Source: Paragonimus skrjabini miyazakii | Taxonomy: Eukaryota > Platyhelminthes > Trematoda > Plagiorchiida > Troglotrematidae | Assembly (NCBI GenBank): GCA_014338405.1 | Contig: JTDE01001011.1 | Span: 114,674-178,673, forward strand | Reading direction: 5' to 3' | DNA: 64,000 bases | Part shown: positions 60,501 to 64,000 of the stretch, piece by piece | Numbering within the stretch: position 1 is the first letter of the stretch | How the letters are laid out: each line of letters begins with the position of its first letter | Translations under genes and position numbers: made by a program | Notes under the pieces: generated by a model | The model's input: only the letters and a program-made list of their open reading frames with translations | Database searches by the model: none | What the model was told of the DNA's origin: nothing

Positions 60501-61490
60501 TGAAAACATCAGCGCAATTTCTCGCAATGAATACAAACACCAAAGTATTATGCTCTGGCCTTTAAACACCTTATCAAGGAAAAAATATTGCACTACAGCT
60601 TCTTGTTTGATTAAAAACCTCGCTCTCTTCACATTCATTTTATAAATTGGGTCAAGGGTTCGTACGTCAAATGAGTCGTGCCAGATGGCTTATCGACCTT
60701 TGAATAACCACTGAACGAGTTGGCATTCCCTACTGGATCCATTAAGTCGGCTCATCTCAGATTCGCGTAACGACCAGTAGAAATCTGCTTTGAATACCAA
60801 ACTTCGAAAGGTTGGTCACAACAGTCACGTTCTTCAAACAGAACTACTTATGTCATTTGTTCACAAGTGACCAGATTACTGATGCTTGGTTGTAACTTTT
60901 CATGATTTCATCATCGTGTCACTATGTAAATTACACTGTGTTGATTATATCGTCTTTAGATTACTTTTAACTTCTATCTATCGTTTATTATTTTATAAAT
61001 ATGTGCTTTCATCTTGTGAGCTGGCACAATTCTCAGTAACCACTGCTGGGTCCAACCATAGCTTATCTGTAGTTACAACTCGTTTCCAGCCAGTTGGTTA
61101 TAGGTAGATCATTGCACTCGCCATTCTTAGTCACTTACGTGCAAACTGATAACAGACCATATTGTTTGTGATCTACGACTCATACAGTTTTCAAAGTCTC
61201 CGCCAGAGGTACACCGACCGTAGAGAGCATCGTATGCGGGTAAACCTTGCAGCCATCGTTGGTAACATTTATAATGGTAATTCTTATATTGAGTGCTAGA
61301 CGCACAAGTGATATCTGTGAATATAACTGACTTTCCAAGGGACCTTTCAAACATCCTATTGTTCCAACGTCAACGTAGGCAAGGGTCATGTCATTACTTA
61401 TGTGTTATTAATTATTCGAAGTGACAACCTGCGGCAATCACTGGCCGGCCTGTATCGAAAACATTCAGTTCTTCTGTTTAGCCTTGTTTT
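57530..61490. other. No gene recognised, 4 kb
   Basis: Open frames are at most 90 codons and match nothing known to me. No TE protein, tRNA-like or hammerhead signal was seen on either strand. Confidence 0.5.
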
Positions 61491-61970
61491 TAACCTTGGC
61501 GAGGTGGTCGGGTTTGTGTACTGTTTTGATCCGGCGGGATATGTTGACTAGGACTCCGGTCCTTCCAGGTGCAACCTTGTCAGACAGGCCAAAAGGGAGC
61601 AATCAGACGAAAAGCAGTTACACTCATAGGATTGTATGTCGCACTATTGACCGCACAGGTGTGCTTAGGTAGTGAAGCAAAATCCTATAGGCATACTGCA
61701 GAACTATTTTTATAGTTGCGGCACTGCTGTCTTCCGTATCAGGAAGAAGAGGGTTAGAAAAGGTACCCTCAAACAAAGAGTATTCCGATCGCCCAACGGT
61801 TGACCGCGACCGCCGGTGTATTATCCGAAACGGTCTAAAAGCATTTGTTTTCTCCCAAAAGCCTGATGTAGCTTCGAGTACATCCACTGCGCGCAGCAGT
61901 GCTCAGGATGAGACATCATTGTCTTATTCACTGCGACCTCAGACTAGGCAAGCCCCTCACTGCCAAGTGA

Positions 61971-62090
61971 GTCAGACTATTAAGTCATTGGCTCCGGGTG
62001 GGGTCCCCCAAGAAAACCCTATATCCTGTTGTCTCGCAGGTCAGACTTTTGAGTCAGAGACTCGGGGTGGGGTCCCTCAAGTCAACTCCC
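61971..62090 (+). repeat. Two imperfect 5'-leader repeats in the LINE
   Basis: GTCAGACTATTAAGTCATTG...GGGTGGGGTCCCCCAAG (from 61,971) recurs as GTCAGACTTTTGAGTCAGAG...GGGTGGGGTCCCTCAAG (from 62,040), a 69-bp step. Tandem leader repeats occur in many LINE promoters. Here they lie upstream of the endonuclease frame. Confidence 0.7.
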
Positions 62091-62204
62091 TTTCGCGGCA
62101 TAAACGACCGGGAAGTATCAGAAGCTATCGTTCCCTCAACAGTGAGGTTACTAACCGATCTCGACTTTCTCCTACTGTTTTACTCCCTATTCCTTCTGCC
62201 TTCA

Positions 62205-62905
62205 ATATGCCTTCGGGCGAATACTGTTTTCTGAGACTCTCCGACAAGTCGGTCAACAAGCTGCTCTGGCTAGCACTCTCTTAAGTCTGGGTATTGAGGT
62301 GTGCTATGTGTCGGAGACGCGAGTCTACGATTCTAGCACCATTATCCATTTGAGCTCACCCCTAGATAACTGTCGATCCAAGCGCTTCTATCTCAGGGTT
62401 TCTGGTGACGCTGAAGCTGAATCTCGCGGTCAAGCTGGGGTGGGAATCGCACTGAATCCCAGAGCAGAGCAATACTTGCTCGATTGGATCCCAGTGAACA
62501 GTCGCTTTTGCGTTGTCAGACTCAATACATCGGTAAAAGTCTGTCGACGCAAATCAGAAAGACGTTGTGTATTCATCATATCGGCGTACGCTCCGACGGA
62601 CTGCTGTTCGGATGCTACCAAGGATGCGTTCTATGACGCCCTCGTTGACCCTATGAAGCAAACTAAACACTCAGACATCATCATACTAACGGGCAATTTT
62701 AATGCTCAGCTTAGTCGTCTTTCTTCAAATGAGAAGCGGCTAGGAGGTAAGTTTGGAGACCTCCGTGTGCCTCCCAACCGTGGACACAATTGGAACATAT
62801 AGCAGTTAGTTACAGGTGGCGCCACTCTGTTAAGGACTGTCGTGCCTTTTGGAGCAACCACCTGGACTCGGACCATGCAGTTGTGCGTGCCCGTTTTGTT
62901 TTATC
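62205..62905 (+). pseudogene. LINE AP-type endonuclease domain
   Basis: The frame from about 62,205 reads LFSETLRQVGQQAALASTLL, then SLGIEVCYVSETRVYDSS (catalytic Glu block ETR), CVFIISAYAPTD (SAYAP block), IIILTGNFNAQLSRLSSNEK (normally GDFNAQ; the first Asp is Asn here) and RLGGKFG. A frameshift near 62,790 leads to FWSNHLDSDHAVVRARF, the C-terminal SDH block (its Asp and His kept). The enzyme nicks target DNA to prime reverse transcription. The frameshift and the Asp-to-Asn change make this copy inactive. The upstream GTG at 62,299 that begins a listed-length frame is internal to the domain. Confidence 0.85.
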
Positions 62906-64000
62906 ATTTGCCCAGAGAACATACGCTCGTAAATGGAAGGTACTTAACTGGCATTCGAGCGATGAAAGTGTAAAGAATGCTTACCAGAAGGCGTTGGTGA
63001 CCAACTTGCCCAGTTCGAGTCAGGTGAGTGATCCTAACGAACCCTGGGAACAAATCGCCGCAGCTATGAAAGCATGCTGTGAACAGGAATGTTCCGAAGG
63101 GGCTGTTCAATTGCGGCATAACTGGCTTTCCGTCACGTCAAAACACCTCATGAAGGAGCGCCGCTTGATCCCACCTGATTCTGAATATGATGACGACCGT
63201 CGAGAACTTAAACATGAGCTGACTGAAAGCTTGCACAAAGACCACGGATAATACTTGGTTGGACAATCGAAAAAGATGGAAAGAACCTTTTTATCTGGAA
63301 ATAGCAGAAAGCTTTTTTCCCTGATCCGTGGTTGTACTGGCCGTAGAGTCGGCGACAGTGAGACCATATGTGAAAAAGATGGTCAACTTATTACCAGTCA
63401 ATCACGTCGACTTGACAGGCTGAACATTTTGATGAATAGTTCAGTTGGCCTCAACCAGATCATTTGGACGACGGGATCCGATTGGTCAGTTATTGTATTC
63501 CAGACGGTCCTCCGTCGGAAGCAGAAGTGATCCTGGAGCTCAAGTTATTGAAGCGTAATATGACTCCTGGTCCGGACTTGCTCCCTCCTTCTCTTTTCAA
63601 GGATGGTGGGGAGATGTTGATGTCAGAACTGACGCGACTCCAGACGATCTGGGAGACTGAAGAGATGTCTCGTGATTGGTGCCTATCAAAAGTCATTCCC
63701 GTTTTCAAAAAATGGGCCTGAAGTCAATGTGACAATCACAGGGGCATCAGTTTGGTGTCTATTGCGTCCAAGTTACTCACAGATATCATTTTACGTCGTC
63801 TCACTAAGCCCAGAGAAAGTCAGATACGCGAAGAACAGACAAGATTCCAATCCGGTCGAGGGTGCGTTGATCATACTTTTACCTTGCGACGGATCTTGGA
63901 ACATCGGCACTCTTATGGACAGCCGACAGTCATGGTCTTTTTGGACCTAAAGGCTGCTTTTGGTTCAGTTGCTCGTAACGTTCTCTGGAGCTGTCTCCTT
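62906..64000 (+). pseudogene. LINE linker and reverse transcriptase, 5' part
   Basis: The linker reads ARKWKVLNWHSSDESVKNAY up to a TAA at 63,249-63,251, then RTFLSGNSRKLFSLIRGCTG, DSETICEKDGQLITSQSRRL. The RT starts with PPSEAEVILELKLLKRNMTP, GPDLLPPSLFKDGGEML (motif 0/1 block), SKVIPVFKKWA, and after a frameshift near 63,718 NHRGISLVSIASKLLTDIIL, EEQTRFQSGRGCVDHTFTLR and PTVMVFLDLKAAFGSVARNV (motif A, Asp kept, though the usual AFDS is AFGS). Motifs B and C lie beyond the window. Two or more frameshifts and one stop were seen. Confidence 0.85.

Larger units (their letters stand above)
61490..64000 (+). mobile_element. Non-LTR retrotransposon (LINE), 5' region to mid-RT, cut by window end
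   Basis: From about 61,490 the sequence becomes less AT-rich, probably marking the element's 5' leader. An AP-type endonuclease (about 62,205-62,900), a linker (62,900-63,500) and an RT (63,464 onward) follow in order, with at least four frameshifts. The family is the same or close to that of the fragment at 51.5 kb: the shared blocks are REEQ-x-x-F-x-SGRGC and DH-x-FTLR. The left boundary is uncertain. The 3' half lies beyond the window. Confidence 0.85.

Noticed and set aside
1..64000. Search for CRISPR arrays, operons, bacterial promoters, rRNA and true tRNA genes
   Set aside because: No regularly spaced repeats, no co-directional long frames, no rRNA-like sequence and no tRNA-like sequence with pairing acceptor arms were seen; the sequence is eukaryotic in character.

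Overview
This window looks like a gene-poor, repeat-rich stretch of a flatworm nuclear genome, most likely a digenean trematode. It is AT-rich and has no operon structure. Almost all reading frames are shorter than 100 codons, and there is a 100-N scaffold gap at 44,735-44,834. The only confidently recognisable proteins are decayed reverse transcriptases and a transposase. The non-LTR retrotransposon proteins closely resemble elements common in fluke genomes; that assignment rests on remembered family motifs, not on a search. No host gene could be supported.

Layout. 1-6,080: no gene; a dispersed repeat and an LTR-like patch near 3.9-5.3 kb. 6,090-8,282: a compound of three Penelope-like element (PLE) copies. 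A minus-strand body (A) is joined at its 5' side to an inverted 3' end of the same family (C), and the 3' end of another family (B) is inserted into A. 12,570-14,200: PLE copy D, with the best RT frame. 14,224-14,454 and 17,416-17,646: an inverted pair of 231-bp open segments of unknown origin, about 99% identical. 15.93 kb and 27.2 kb: tRNA-derived SINE-like elements. 24,290-26,450: PLE copy E, again head-to-head with an inverted copy of its own 3' end, plus a stray GIY-YIG fragment at 26.56 kb. 32.56-34.06 kb: decayed Tc1/mariner-like transposase. 37.0-37.16 kb: PLE 3' fragment F. 45.2-46.0 kb: possible gag-pol relic (weak). 51,521-52,690: truncated non-LTR RT. 57,146-57,529: perfect 192-bp tandem duplication. 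61,490-64,000: 5' part of a second non-LTR element, cut by the window end.

The most interesting system is the set of PLE 3' termini. Each lies beyond the GIY-YIG frame and carries a hammerhead ribozyme core (CTGATGA, short helix II, GAAA), about 85-140 nt after the stop where the stop is visible. Helix III is a self-complementary octamer whose sequence differs between families (TGTTAACA, ACATATGT, ACAATTGT) while its symmetry is kept. Hammerheads in PLEs are an established phenomenon; the outward-facing pairs in head-to-head composites, the palindrome covariation and the nested insertion are specific to this locus. Everything was read by eye, so element boundaries are approximate.
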